A stretch of DNA of 64,000 bases from Terebella lapidaria. Its lineage: Eukaryota > Annelida > Polychaeta > Terebellida > Terebellidae. Numbering within the stretch: the stretch's first letter is position 1; each line of letters opens with the position of its first letter. A model generated the notes under the pieces. The model ran no database searches, had not been told where the DNA came from, and was given only the letters and a program-made list of their open reading frames with translations. The stretch lies in NCBI GenBank assembly GCA_949152475.1, contig OX424561.1, positions 20,330,481 through 20,394,480 on the forward strand, in the 5' to 3' direction. Of the stretch, positions 35,029 through 45,910 are shown piece after piece. A program made the translations under genes and the position numbers.

Positions 35029-36303
35029 CTAGTTTTCCGGCTGCTGCTGCTGCTGTCGTGGCTGCTGCAGTTGTTGCTGCTGCTGCGGCTGCTGCTGCTG
35101 TTGTCGCGGCGACTGCTGCTGTTGTGGTTGACGCCGCTGCTGCTGCTGCTTCGGCTGCCTACAGTCTCGGGCAAAATGCCCCTTCCGGCCACAGTTGAAG
35201 CATTCTAAATCTGCTCGGGAACTGCGCTGCTGCTGCTGCCGGCTAACCGCTTCCTTGACATGAGTCATCAGATCCGCCATCTGCTGCTGAGTCTGCTCGG
35301 CTTGCTTCCGCAATTCGTTCACCTGCTGGCTCCACTCCGGCTCCGTATTCAGCTGCCTCGTCCGGTGTCGCTCCGCTGGTCTGCTGTTGTCCGTCTTCAT
35401 AATACTCTCATACTCGGTAGCGAAAGCCAGGGCCTGCGACAGCGTTTCCGGGTGGCTTTTCAATACCGACAACCGCATATCTCGGTTAGTCAGACTGTTG
35501 CAGAAATGCATCTTCATGAGCACTTCTGTTGTTGCCGGATCTGCTTTTGGGTAAGCTAGCCGCGTCTTGCTCCGTATGTCTCTGGCCAGCTCGGACAGCT
35601 CCTCCTGCGGCTGCAATTTCCGTGTCTGCAATTCCGCCTGGAAAACAAATGTTTTCTCCCCCGGACAAAACTGCTGTTTTAATGCCGCCACAACCGTATC
35701 AAAGCTGCGTCTCTGCTCCGCGGACAGATCCAGTAGTATGCTGCGGGCGTTACCTCTCAAACTGACACATAAGTTCAGCGCCTTTTCCTCTGCTGTCCAA
35801 CGGTAGTACCGAGCGTATTCAAGGAGGTGAGCCTCATACTCCGGCCACGGATCAGTTCCGTCGTACGTCATTAATCTGGCTACTCCTGCCCTTGGTGCTG
35901 GTGGTTGTACTGCTTCTGCCTGCTGCTGCTTTCCGGTTACTGCCAGGTGCTGCTGAAACACCTCCATTTGGGTCGCCAATAATCTGGTCAGGTTGTCGAC
36001 TAAATTCTCTCCGCCTTCTGGTTCCGCATCCGGTTCCCGATCGCCAGCCTGGTCCGGAAAGTTAATTTCCGCCTCTGCTAACTGCTCTGCAGGCTGTACT
36101 CCTTGAGGAACCCGAAGGGGCTCTTCTGCAACTGCTTTCTGCATTTCCGGCTGCAACAGCTTTCGCTCGGCAGGACGAACTGCTTCCTTTTCCGCAACCG
36201 GCATCTGCAACGGCTCAGCTCCTACTGCTCCTACAGGCTGCTCCGTGTCCGACACGGCTGCCTTCAGCTGCTGTTCCGCCAATTTGCCCCGTCTAGTAGT
36301 CAT
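35029..36303 (-). CDS. gag: Gag polyprotein of the Ty3/gypsy element
   Basis: 424 residues from ATG. A Gln/Glu-rich N-terminus leads to a retrotransposon capsid domain (about 145-290; e.g. EKALNLCVSLRGNARSILLDL and FCPGEKTFVFQAEL). One zinc knuckle C-X2-C-X4-H-X4-C starts at C368 (CFNCGRKGHFARDC) and packages the RNA. The C-terminus is a long Gln tract (about 386-424) encoded by CAG-type triplets. The start codon lies only 10 bases after the primer site, so the leader outside the LTR is very short. It ends within the region where the pol frame, at -1, is already open. Confidence 0.93.
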   Translation of the reverse strand: MTTRRGKLAEQQLKAAVSDTEQPVGAVGAEPLQMPVAEKEAVRPAERKLLQPEMQKAVAEEPLRVPQGVQPAEQLAEAEINFPDQAGDREPDAEPEGGENLVDNLTRLLATQMEVFQQHLAVTGKQQQAEAVQPPAPRAGVARLMTYDGTDPWPEYEAHLLEYARYYRWTAEEKALNLCVSLRGNARSILLDLSAEQRRSFDTVVAALKQQFCPGEKTFVFQAELQTRKLQPQEELSELARDIRSKTRLAYPKADPATTEVLMKMHFCNSLTNRDMRLSVLKSHPETLSQALAFATEYESIMKTDNSRPAERHRTRQLNTEPEWSQQVNELRKQAEQTQQQMADLMTHVKEAVSRQQQQRSSRADLECFNCGRKGHFARDCRQPKQQQQRRQPQQQQSPRQQQQQPQQQQQLQQPRQQQQQPEN

Positions 36304-36313
36304 ACTGCAGATG

Positions 36314-36331
36314 ATCCCACCGCTGCCACCA
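36314..36331 (-). promoter_or_regulatory. Primer binding site for tRNA-Leu
   Basis: On the minus strand TGGTGGCAGCGGTGGGAT, six bases inside the 5' LTR. It complements the 3' end (CCCACCGCTGCCA plus CCA) that I recall for animal tRNA-Leu species. The plus strand therefore shows the tRNA tail itself. Confidence 0.85.
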
Positions 36332-36337
36332 AAAAGT

Positions 36338-37725
36338 TGTAACGGGTTTGAACCCTTCTGTGACGTCTTGATGAACCGGTTTTCTAGGGAGGTGGGTGAG
36401 TTGTTGTTTAACCGGAGCTGAAACGGTAAAACTCCGGGAAACTGCTACTGCTGTACGGTTGAACTCCGGTTAGAAGTCTCTAAGGTTGGTAGCGTGGTCT
36501 GGAATGGACCTCTTAACCGTTGTCCGACTGCTAATCTGCAACTGCACCTGTAAAGTAAGGATCCGGAGGCGTTTCCGTCTCCGGGTACTGCAACTGCTCC
36601 GTCGGGATACCGCTTTACTGCAACAGCTCCGTCGTTTTCCGTCTTACTGCAAACTGCGACTGCGCCTGGAATAAAGAATCCGGGAACGTTGCCGTTTCCG
36701 AATACTGCAACCGCTCTGCCAGGTTCCGCCGCACTGCAATCTGCTCCGGTTGGCTCCGCCTCACCGCAACCTGCGACTGCACCTGAAATGGAGTATCTCG
36801 GAAGTGTTCCCACTTCCGGTTACCGCAACCGCTCCGTCAGGTACTGCCTCTGCAACTCCGTCGTCCGGTACCGCCTCTGCAACTGCTTCGTCGTTCCCGT
36901 CTCTGCAACTGCTCCGTCCGATACCGCCTCCGTAGTTGCTCCGTTGAATTCCACCTCCGTCTCCGTCTCCGTCTCCTTCCTCGGTGATCTGGGTTCTTAG
37001 ATCACCCTAAGACGTCGTTACAACTTGGTCTTAACCGACTGTGGTCTTATCTCCCTTTACTCCGTATTACTTTCTTTTCCGGTGAACTAACTTTATTATA
37101 AATTCCAGTTCCCTAACGAACACGGAAAAACAACTCGGTTGAAGTTTTCATGTTTATTTTCCAAGTGCACAGTCGGAAGACTTAACTGCTATCATCTGGA
37201 TGACTCTATCCGGAACAAGGGAGTACTCTGCTATGGGAGAAGGGGTCTGCACAGGTCGACGTCAGGACACCAACTCCGCCGTCCGCTGTGAAGCGGGGGC
37301 TTTTATAGACCTGAGACCCACGTCACGTGACCAACCTATTGTGACGTCATAGTCCGCCAAAACACTGATATTTTCCGGATTTCTAAAAACACTCTAGAAC
37401 CAATCAGTGGCTGACACGTCACCTTTTAAACCGAAAACGAGGCTGATCACATGACCTTCCGGAAATAACGTCATTACGTTTTTGTACTCCATTGTTCCGG
37501 CTCCGTGTCCGGTTCCGTCTCCGGTTCCGGCTCCGTCTCCGGCTTTACCGACATCATAAACTACTAAGTTCCGAGACGGAAAACCTTTAAAACATTAACA
37601 ATACGGAACCGTATGAACCTTTAAACACATATACATTTTAATAAACGGTTATTTAACCATAATATCACAAAACACTAACAGAATTACCTAGGGGAAACTT
37701 TTGGGTACGCCCCAAAACCGTTACA
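36338..37725 (-). repeat. 5' LTR of the Ty3/gypsy element
   Basis: 1388 bp, the promoter-bearing LTR for the minus-strand transcript. A strong TATA box (minus strand TATAAAAG) at 37300-37307 predicts a start near 37270. AATAAA signals on the minus strand lie at 37153-37158 and 37092-37097, consistent with a short R region and a long U5. Confidence 0.95.
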
Positions 37726-37729
37726 ATAT

Positions 37730-38000
37730 GTTTATTTCGGAGCTTTATATAACTCGTACATTGAAAAAAGTTGGGGGGTTTTGTGCTGGCTCTGAAATTC
37801 CATGTAGGGGCTGAAATTTAACATTGTGTTAGATTGCCAACTTCTTCAACTTCTTCAATATAATAATGCTGAAATTTGGTGGAAAATTGCCGCATGACAC
37901 CTGATTAAGACACACCAATTTTCAACTTGATACGATGATCCAAAACAAAACTATGGTCGAAAAGCGTGTTTCATTGATAGATGAAGTTGACTTTCGTAAC
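37730..38000. repeat. Right arm of the inverted repeat around the LTR element
   Basis: 37806-37991 is a diverged reverse complement of 26658-26840 (shared AAACACGCTTTT, TAGTTTTGTTTT, CACCAAATTTCAG). Confidence 0.65.
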
Positions 38001-40084
38001 GCTCTACACCCATTTTATATGTATTCGTTGTTTGAATCGTGAAAAACACACCTAACCAATTCCCATGAAAATTAACAGGCGTTGAGATGCCTACGCATGG
38101 AATGCACGTACAAAATTCATGAAAAAAAATCACCTGTAGCGCAGTGAATAGGCCTACTATTCGTGACATGTTGCATGAACGACCAGTAGGCACCGTCGTG
38201 GTAATGACCAACGGCAAATGCCTACTTCTCGATAGATACATGTGGACCACCACCAAACAAGTAAACCCAAACTTTCAATGGATTCTAGTCTATACATTAA
38301 ATAATGGTGAATAAACTGGCAATTCACATTCGATCACCGTGCGATTTATGTGAGCTTGTCTTGGATTTTGACGTTACAGTCCGCAGGCATGCCCTCAGAA
38401 CGACCCAGTGTTTTCATTCACAGACGATTTATTTTCGCGTGGAATGTAGCGGGCCGCCCAGCACGTGAAAACGTCGTCTGCGCCGGCGGCAACAATTGTC
38501 GTCTGTGCGAGTCGATCGTACAGGAAGGCTCTCGGAAACATCGCGTTATTGAAAGGCCCCGACGACGTGGATGTGCCGCGGTCACGAGATTTCCCGGTGG
38601 ACTCCGGGTCCCCGAGACACGGGTCACATTTCTTTAAGACAGCGCCCCACCTATCGCGTGCCTGCCAACCACATCACCCCGCGCGTCAATACGGCTTTGT
38701 TCGTACATTGTTTAGGAGAATGGGAGATTTTTGTCCAGGTATTCACGCGTTAAATCAATACTACTCGCCTATGTTCTGGAGCGGCCAGGGTCCATTGAAT
38801 CCAGGTCGACGTGTGACTCCAAAATACAAACACACCGATCCATCAGACAGCCCGAAATGATTTATCTGTTGGTTTTCTTTATTGTAATTATTTATAGTTA
38901 TTTCGAATATTGAATGATTGTCCTGGATGCCTTTTAGACGGAATGATAAAGGGAACGGGTGGAAAGAAAGTTCGGGCCGCATGAAAAGCTATTGATTACG
39001 TTTGTCCAGGTTACGAAATTGAATGACATAAAGGTACACATACTGATGCATATTTGAAGCTTGTGTATGGGCACAATTTTATAAGGATCTCTATAATTGA
39101 ACATCAATTAAGTTTACTATGCCACTATTTATTCTCTTTATGTTTTATGTGTTTCGTTTAGAAACATAATACCATAAATGAAAAGTTCAGACTAGGTACA
39201 TATTTCTCGGGGGGGGGGGGGGGGGGCATCGTATTTTTTACAAACATCATCAAAAGGACATTCAACAATACTCTGTCGTATTTATTTTCATAAACAAAAT
39301 GTACCCGAGAAGTTATACTGCTGAAGAAAAAGAAAAACACTGTCAAGCAAGTAAATGGCGGATTTCAACAAATTGACGTCCGTAGAGAAAATCACAGAGC
39401 TCTTTCTTGGTCTTGATTACGTCTAATTCCTTGTAGTTTGGCGTCACTTTTAATTTCGTTGTGTATCGGCAAGATCACCATGAATGATTTGTACTGTTCA
39501 AGACAGTTGAATAATTTGAACGATCCAATGCAAATGGCAAGCACATATACTATATTACACCAGTTGACGATATTACGAAATGACGATATTACGATTCGGG
39601 GATTTCAGGATTCATGACGGTTTACGTCTTGAATTGTATTACGGTTGCAACCACTACAGTATCACACTAGATTGCTCATTGATTGCAGCATGATAGACCA
39701 TGGAAGAAAAAAAAAACGTAACGACAAGACTTAAAGAAGCTGCACAATGGCTTTACGATTTTTGGTCCGATCGCAAAGGGGCCCAATGCAGCACGATTGA
39801 GCCTGCAAAAAGCAAACCGTTTGTTATAGTCGGGGGCTGTATGACATTAGGACATGGATAACTTGCGATGCCACAAGATGTAGTTACGTTTCATTACGAT
39901 GTCCTTACGATGTTCCCCGATCCCTCGTATCGGCGTCGACCTGGTCCATGATGGGGATAGTGGGAACGCAGCGATGCTCGCTGAATTTTCACATTAGCCA
40001 GTCGAACATCTGCAGTTCAGTACATGAAAGTCCGCGATTGAATGAGCAAGAAATCGTCATATCAGTTTGAATACACGCGGTCGA
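38001..40084. other. Intergenic region, nothing recognised
   Basis: No gene. An 18-base G run lies at 39209-39226. Around 39580-39660 several short ACGATATTACGA-like words recur. A modestly GC-rich stretch at 38450-38850 has open frames on both strands without family resemblance. Confidence 0.4.
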
Positions 40085-41660
40085 ACGTGTAGCTCAATCA
40101 GAAGAAAGTATAATTTTTACGTCGTCCGTCGTCCGTCGTCCGTCCATCCGTTCACATTTTTCAGTTTACGGTCGAATCCTTGGTCGAATCTTTCTGAAAT
40201 TTTGGACAAAAATACCTAAAAATAGGAGAGGAGATTTTTTTTTAGTTTTTTTTTATTTTTCGCATTTTTCTCAAAATGGCGGCCGATTTTGACGAAAAAC
40301 GCTCAATTTGACTTTGACGGCCATTTATTTCCCCTATATACCTTTGTGATGTGTATAAGTTTGGTTGCCCTTGAATCGCCGGTTTTGACGGATCAGCGAA
40401 AAAAAAATTTCGCCCCAAATCGCATTACTATCCATTTTGGGCCATTTCTAGGCCAAATTTTCTTTCACCCTTTAAACAGGACTGTACTCATAGAACTCTT
40501 GAAGATAGAAATTGGCACTTTCAAATGGGAAGTCATATATGGCAACTTGTGTGGTGACCTTGAATTTGCACCTTGTCTGTCTTTTCTCGAAAACTGTCTG
40601 ATCACTTTTGAGATTTTTGCTTCAGAACATGCTAATCAGGGTCCTTAGCATTGTTTATAAAGATGGAAGTTCTTGAATCGATCGATAGGCCCAAAATTAT
40701 GGCTCAAATGGCCCAAAAAGGCTCAACGTGTAGTTTTTGGTTGTTTTCTCGAAAACTATTTGATCAGTTTTGAGATTTTTGTTTCAAAACATGCTAATTG
40801 GGGTCCTTGACATTGTTTATAAAGAGGAAGTGCCTTGAATTGCTGAAAAAGCCCAATCAGTGGACTGGAAAGGCCGATATTTACAAATTGTCATATAGGG
40901 CAAAAACGCTTGTACATAGGGCTTAGGTTTGTATTATATAAGCATATAGGAAGTCGTATATGGTGCATCTTTTTGTGACCTTGAGGTTGGCCTCAGATGA
41001 CCTTGGAGGCTAAATTTCAAGGTCACGGGGACATGAAATGTGTTAATTGGCCTCTATAGACAAAATGCTTGTAGATAGGTTATGCTTATATTATGAGCAT
41101 TTAGGTGACTTTGGTGTCTTTTGGTGACCTTGTTGCTGACCTCAGATGACCTTGAGTACTGAATCTCAATGTCAGATCTGACATGAAATGTGTAAATTGG
41201 CTTGTGGGGCTAAAACAATTGCACATAGGTTAGGATTACATTATTAGCATATAGGGAGTCAGAAGAGCAGAATGTCACCATCTTTTGGTGGCCCAAGTAT
41301 CATATCCTGCGCCTTCCTCTATATTCAATAAGGATTAAAAAGGTGCGAAACGGATTAAATGGTATGTTTTCAGTGGACGAGTAGTATTAAGGAGCAGCGT
41401 ACGGTACTTGGGCCCTTTTGGTGATCTTAAGGTTAACGTCAGTCGACCGTGAAGGTTTAATCTCAAGATCATGCCTGACCTGAAATGTGTAAATTGGCCT
41501 TTACGGACAAAATTCTTGTAGGAAGACATTATATTTGTATTTTAAATATATGTTGTATACAAAATTATATGCAACACACCTAATGGTGAAATTGACGTAT
41601 GTACAGAAAGATGACCTTGATTGGTATATCTCAATGTCATATCTCACCTGTTGTGCTTGA
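40085..41660. repeat. Old dispersed repeat with internal tandem duplications
   Basis: Starts near a CGTCGTCCGTCGTCC microsatellite (40111-40146). A 162-bp unit beginning TTTTCTCGAAAACT occurs at 40582 and 40744. A second unit of about 150-165 bp, with GGCCTCAGATGACCTTG and GTAAATTGGCCT, recurs at about 40880-41040, 41041-41190, 41191-41290 and 41420-41530. The copy near 41290 is interrupted by a MITE. A fragment with TTGGTGACCTTGAATTGACCTCAGAT lies at 51450-51490. The class is unknown. Confidence 0.6.
41282..41422. mobile_element. MITE family 1, copy 1 (125 bp, perfect 8-bp target duplication)
   Basis: Element 41290-41414 starts GGCCCAAGTATCATATCCTG and ends in the inverted counterpart TACGGTACTTGGGCC. 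CTTTTGGT flanks it at 41282-41289 and 41415-41422. Eight-bp duplications and short terminal repeats suggest hAT-type mobilisation. No coding capacity. Confidence 0.85.
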
Positions 41661-42692
41661 ACCAAAATTGTCCGGTATCCTATCTCAGCCCTTGGGCTAA
41701 TTTCTTAAAGAGACTGTCCCAATAGATAGTACTATTGTGTGTGACATTGACCTAATAAATGTTTGCTCTTGGGTGGTATCTATATTCCGAGCATTAACGT
41801 TCTACTTCAAACAATCAAACAAGAATTGTGGCCGTTCTTTGTGATCGTTCTTAGGGCATCGCCATTGTCCTTCATCTCAAATATATATATTTGTATATGT
41901 GTGGGCCTTCTGTGTGAATTTCATGGTTTCGGTGCTTCATATCAAACAAGACAACATAAAGTCTCCTGACGAACTGTTACTTGCAGTGGCGATTAATTTC
42001 TTATTTACACAGTGACGGGTTTAGGACATGTAGCATGTAATATTCATGCGAACTTTGTATTTGGTGGGTGTATTTGCGAAGTGATTGTTAGGTAGAGATG
42101 GTAAAACCCACAAATCGTTCCCAATAATCAGACAAAATTAAAATGGATTCACACCACAATGTTTGCAGCCTACCATCGCTGTGGAAATGTCGGGGAAATG
42201 TCGTTTTTTTTTTTTAAATCACACTAAGAAGTTCGTGGCACACCAACGTTCACCAGATTTGTATTCCATTTGTAACGGGTACTTGGGGTTGTGAACATTT
42301 GGGCCTACCCACTTAGCCTATCAAAGCCTGGGGACAAGGTAAATCGTTTAAACTGACACCCTCCACTTGGTTTGTCATCATTTTGTTATCATATATATCA
42401 TAAATCAATATTTTCAACTGTCGGTGATTGTCATGATATTGAACATTTTGTATCGGATAATACATTCGCCAGCGTTCGCGAAAATAAAATTTTCTCAGCT
42501 TGTGTCAACTTTGTGCCAGCGGAGCCAGAAGGTTTACCCTCGGTACAAAACGTTGTAGTGGGAACACAGCTTAAAGGGGCAGCAAACAATAGGTAACTAA
42601 CGTCTTTAAAAATTACATGGACCTGTTTAATGTGTCTTGTCCACTATAGGTCATCCTGACATCAGTCTCAATGCCTAAGCGTGGGTGGAATC
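41661..42692. other. Intergenic region, nothing recognised
   Basis: AT-rich DNA with no gene, RNA or repeat recognised. Confidence 0.4.
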
Positions 42693-42803
42693 TAGCCGAC
42701 GTTGCTCCATTTTGAACGTTTGATATGGAGGAGGGGGGGGGGGGGGGCTTGAACGGAACTCCCCATATCAACGTTCAAAATGCATAGGGCAACGTCGGCT
42801 AGG
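42693..42803. repeat. Long hairpin with a G-run at the loop
   Basis: Left arm starts CTAGCCGACGTTGC and runs through CATTTTGAACGTTTGATATGG. The right arm is its near-exact inverse, ending GCAACGTCGGCTAG. A 15-base G run (42733-42747) sits near the loop. It is probably a small foldback element; no clear target duplication was found. Confidence 0.6.
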
Positions 42804-45069
42804 TGACATCGACTCTAAAGCTTCGCTCGTACCTTTGGTTCCATATTTTCTAGTGAACCTGTTGAACGGATTTCACGTCAATCAACCATTGACGCCATTC
42901 ACATCCTTGAACTTCACGATAAATAAAAATCATAAAATGAAACACAACGTAAACCGTAATTACCGGCATCTTATCGCGCTTGTTATAGGAGAGTTTTCAC
43001 GTTTTTTTCTACACTATCCAGAGTTATCGTGAAAGTAACGAGATATAGGTGTACACATCAGGCATTTTAGCACTATTGGTGTATCGGGGATCGGTACACA
43101 AGAGTTTTGTCCGGACAGAAACTTCCCTGGAATACTGAACATGCAACAAGATATTGTAAAATTTGTTAACGGCAAATACAATGTAGATTGCGTAATTATG
43201 TGAGAGCGTTCGTATAGATCTATATAATGTCAAATAGGCTGGTATATAGGTGGTTTACTGATGACTATACATGTACGTTTGATTTACACCTGAGCACACA
43301 TGTTTGATATGTGTGGCATACTAATACATATGGAACACTGCTGTAATATTAAATGTCTGTCTGGACCACAAAATATAAGAATAATCTATGGCCTAGTGAT
43401 TAACAAGGCATGCATACGTGTTGTTGTAATCCTTTTTGGATTGGTACACTGCAATTGATATTGCCATTCTATTAACATTTCGTGGATTGCAAATCAATAA
43501 CGGAGCCGGCTATAAAGTCGGCCATATATCCTAATTCAATCTGAAATTAATGGGCGGCATGCATCCTAAGGTCTTCAAACGAGTGCATGTCATCTTCAGT
43601 GATATTTACTGGCCTCGGTGATTTCCACTGAATATTTGATTACAATTTCTGCGCTTTGCAACATGCAGCATCGATGAAATATATCGGCACTTGACCGAAA
43701 CTCGTAAATCGCGAGTAGCCGAGTAAACAAACAATTATAGATATCGACAATTACAGCCGCCTACCAGGATTCGGCAGTATGCACACCGGGAAACATCGTG
43801 TGGGCCCGAGAGAGGGCGGAGAATGTCGTGACAGAGCGGACACTTCCTCGGCCTTGGCGTTAAGACGTCCTTCCGAGAGCGCCGGAGACAGGAGAAGTAC
43901 ATTAGCGAGGTGTACCGATGTTTGACTAAGACTCTGAGAAGATCAACGCGAGGGACAAGTTATTGACGTGACTAAAAGCAACGGTATTTCACAGAGGGAA
44001 AGCCGCGTGAGGATGAAGTGGAAGTTCTTGGTTCTGTGGTACATGCATTTGTATACCTCCCGTGTGAGGGTACCTACTTGAAATTCGAATTTGATCGAGC
44101 ATGATTCACTTTCTATTTCCTTTCAAATTGCTATCGAGTGCTTGTGTAAAATTAAATGCAGCCAACTTGTCGATACGACGTGGATACTAGAAAAAGATTA
44201 ATGCGTATCGGTACAGTCATGTGCCTGTATTCCGGTAACGGACTCTCCACCAAAATAACGTCACAGGCACATATCGTACCCGCGGGTGTGTGGATTCCAC
44301 ATACGTACATCGAATGTAGCTTCAGCGATCCCATAGATTCTTCGTTAACTTGCTGTATTCTCGAGATCTATACATGTATATGTGATGTATTCAATCGAAC
44401 TACATGTAATATGATGTACATGCTAATAACACCATAATGAAGGCAATCTTTAGTCGTGTTTATTTTACCTGATGTGATGGTTATGTAATGCGGAAATATA
44501 GTATTTGATAAATATATTTTATATCTTAGTTCAATCCAGGCATGTATAATTATGCTGGAAACTAACAGGTAGTGTTTAATCCATTGTCAATGTAAATATT
44601 ACATATTGCCTGGGGACATTCCAACGTTTACTTGTGGTCTATAAATCACATAGTCCGACAAATATTGTCACAAGTGGAGATTAGTATTCCATTAATATTC
44701 CTGGCACGCGGTGTTTATTGACATCCAGACATGCCTATTCCCATTTCACATGGGTAATCCAATTCGTCGTCTGCATCATACCCGATCTACATTAAATACA
44801 TGTACGTTATTGGAACAGGCACGCATAATAATATGAAGTGTAATGTGCCGCTCGTGTTCCTAATTCCAGTCAGCATATGATTTTCTTCAACATTTTATTT
44901 TCTCGATATGTATCAGTTACGAAAAGTAATTCCTAATACTATTTCAGAAATTCGTTTCGCAAGTTTGTGCGCCTGTATGAACCACTGACGTTTCAGCCAT
45001 GGCTCAACACACTACATATTATAGAACATATTTGAACATATTATAGTTTCACAACTGATATGCTATTTT
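42804..45069. other. Intergenic region, nothing recognised
   Basis: No gene or RNA recognised. A GC-richer block at 43740-43930 stands out from AT-rich surroundings and could be regulatory. Confidence 0.4.
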
Positions 45070-45910
45070 GAACAATTCTTCTCTCAATATATTTCTGGCT
45101 TCAGAAAGCGTCATAGTTGTCAGGATGTGCTTTTAAGGTTGATTGAGAATTGTAAATATCGTGCTGACCAAGGGAACATTAGTGGTATTGTATTGACAGA
45201 CCTCTCTAAAGCTTTTGATAGTTTGCATGATGCGCTTTTTATATCGAAGTTACATGCTTATGGGGTCAGCCTTGACTCATGTAAATTTGTGGCCAATTTT
45301 TTTATGAATAGGAAACAAAGAGTCAAATTAGGTATCGATAGGAGTGACTGGCTTGATATTGAGATTGGTGCCCCACAGGGGTCCACAGTTGGACCTTTTG
45401 CCTACAATGTGTTTGCTAATGATTTAAATCTCCGAATTGAACAAATGCGAGATATACAATTATGCAGATGATAATTCAATATGCTGTTATGGGAACAGCC
45501 TCAATGATGTAAAATCTGCACTAAATATTATGTCCAGTAAGATGATTGACTGGTTTGATGTGAACTATCTGATGGCCAATCCTGATAAATTTCAGACTAT
45601 TATCTTTAACAGTAAAGAACCAGGGGGAGAACTACTGATAGATGGTCATAATGTTCCATGTGATGATGTTGTCAAACTATTGGATGTATATATTGACAAA
45701 GAAATGAATTTTAGTCCCCATATTTCTGAGATATGTAAGGCTGGAAGAAAGACTAATGCTCTTGCCCGTATTTCCTGTACATTCGATGTAAAAAAAAAAC
45801 TGGTCATGTTTGAAAGTTTTATATCTGCACAATTCAACTATTGTACTCCATTATGGAATTTCTGCAAATTGTCTGACGTCAAAAAGATGGAGAAGTTACA
45901 ATATAAAGCA
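45070..45910 (+). pseudogene. LINE A, 5'-truncated reverse transcriptase (first part)
   Basis: Translates as a non-LTR reverse transcriptase of the jockey/CR1/L2 type: ISGFRKRHSC, DLSKAFDSLHDALF, GAPQGSTVGPF, then NYADDNS, then the tail region ending MEKLQYKA. The 5' end is missing, as is usual after incomplete target-primed reverse transcription. A frameshift between about 45400 and 45460 separates the GAPQGS box from the YADD box, so it is dead. The frame is cut at 45910 by LINE B and resumes at about 47381. Confidence 0.85.

Larger units (their letters stand above)
26962..37725 (-). mobile_element. Complete Ty3/gypsy LTR retrotransposon (10.76 kb)
   Basis: Read on the minus strand the order is 5' LTR, tRNA-Leu primer site, gag, pol (protease, reverse transcriptase, RNase H, integrase), a third open frame, polypurine tract, 3' LTR. 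The LTRs (1388 and 1387 bp) start TGTAACGG and end CCGTTACA on either strand reading. By eye they differ at about eight bases and two small indels, so the insertion is young. ATAT flanks both sides (26958-26961 and 37726-37729), a 4-bp target duplication usual for this superfamily. Domain order with integrase last is diagnostic of Metaviridae. Reading frames of gag and pol look unbroken, so the copy may be recent or active. Confidence 0.95.

Noticed and set aside
36314..36331. tRNA gene fragment
   Set aside because: Only the last 18 bases of a tRNA-Leu are present, exactly where the retrotransposon primer site must be.
27069..37000. Many open frames on the plus strand inside the Ty3/gypsy element
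   Set aside because: They are shadows of gag and pol on the opposite strand or of CTCCGT-rich low-complexity LTR sequence, identical in both LTRs, with no family resemblance.
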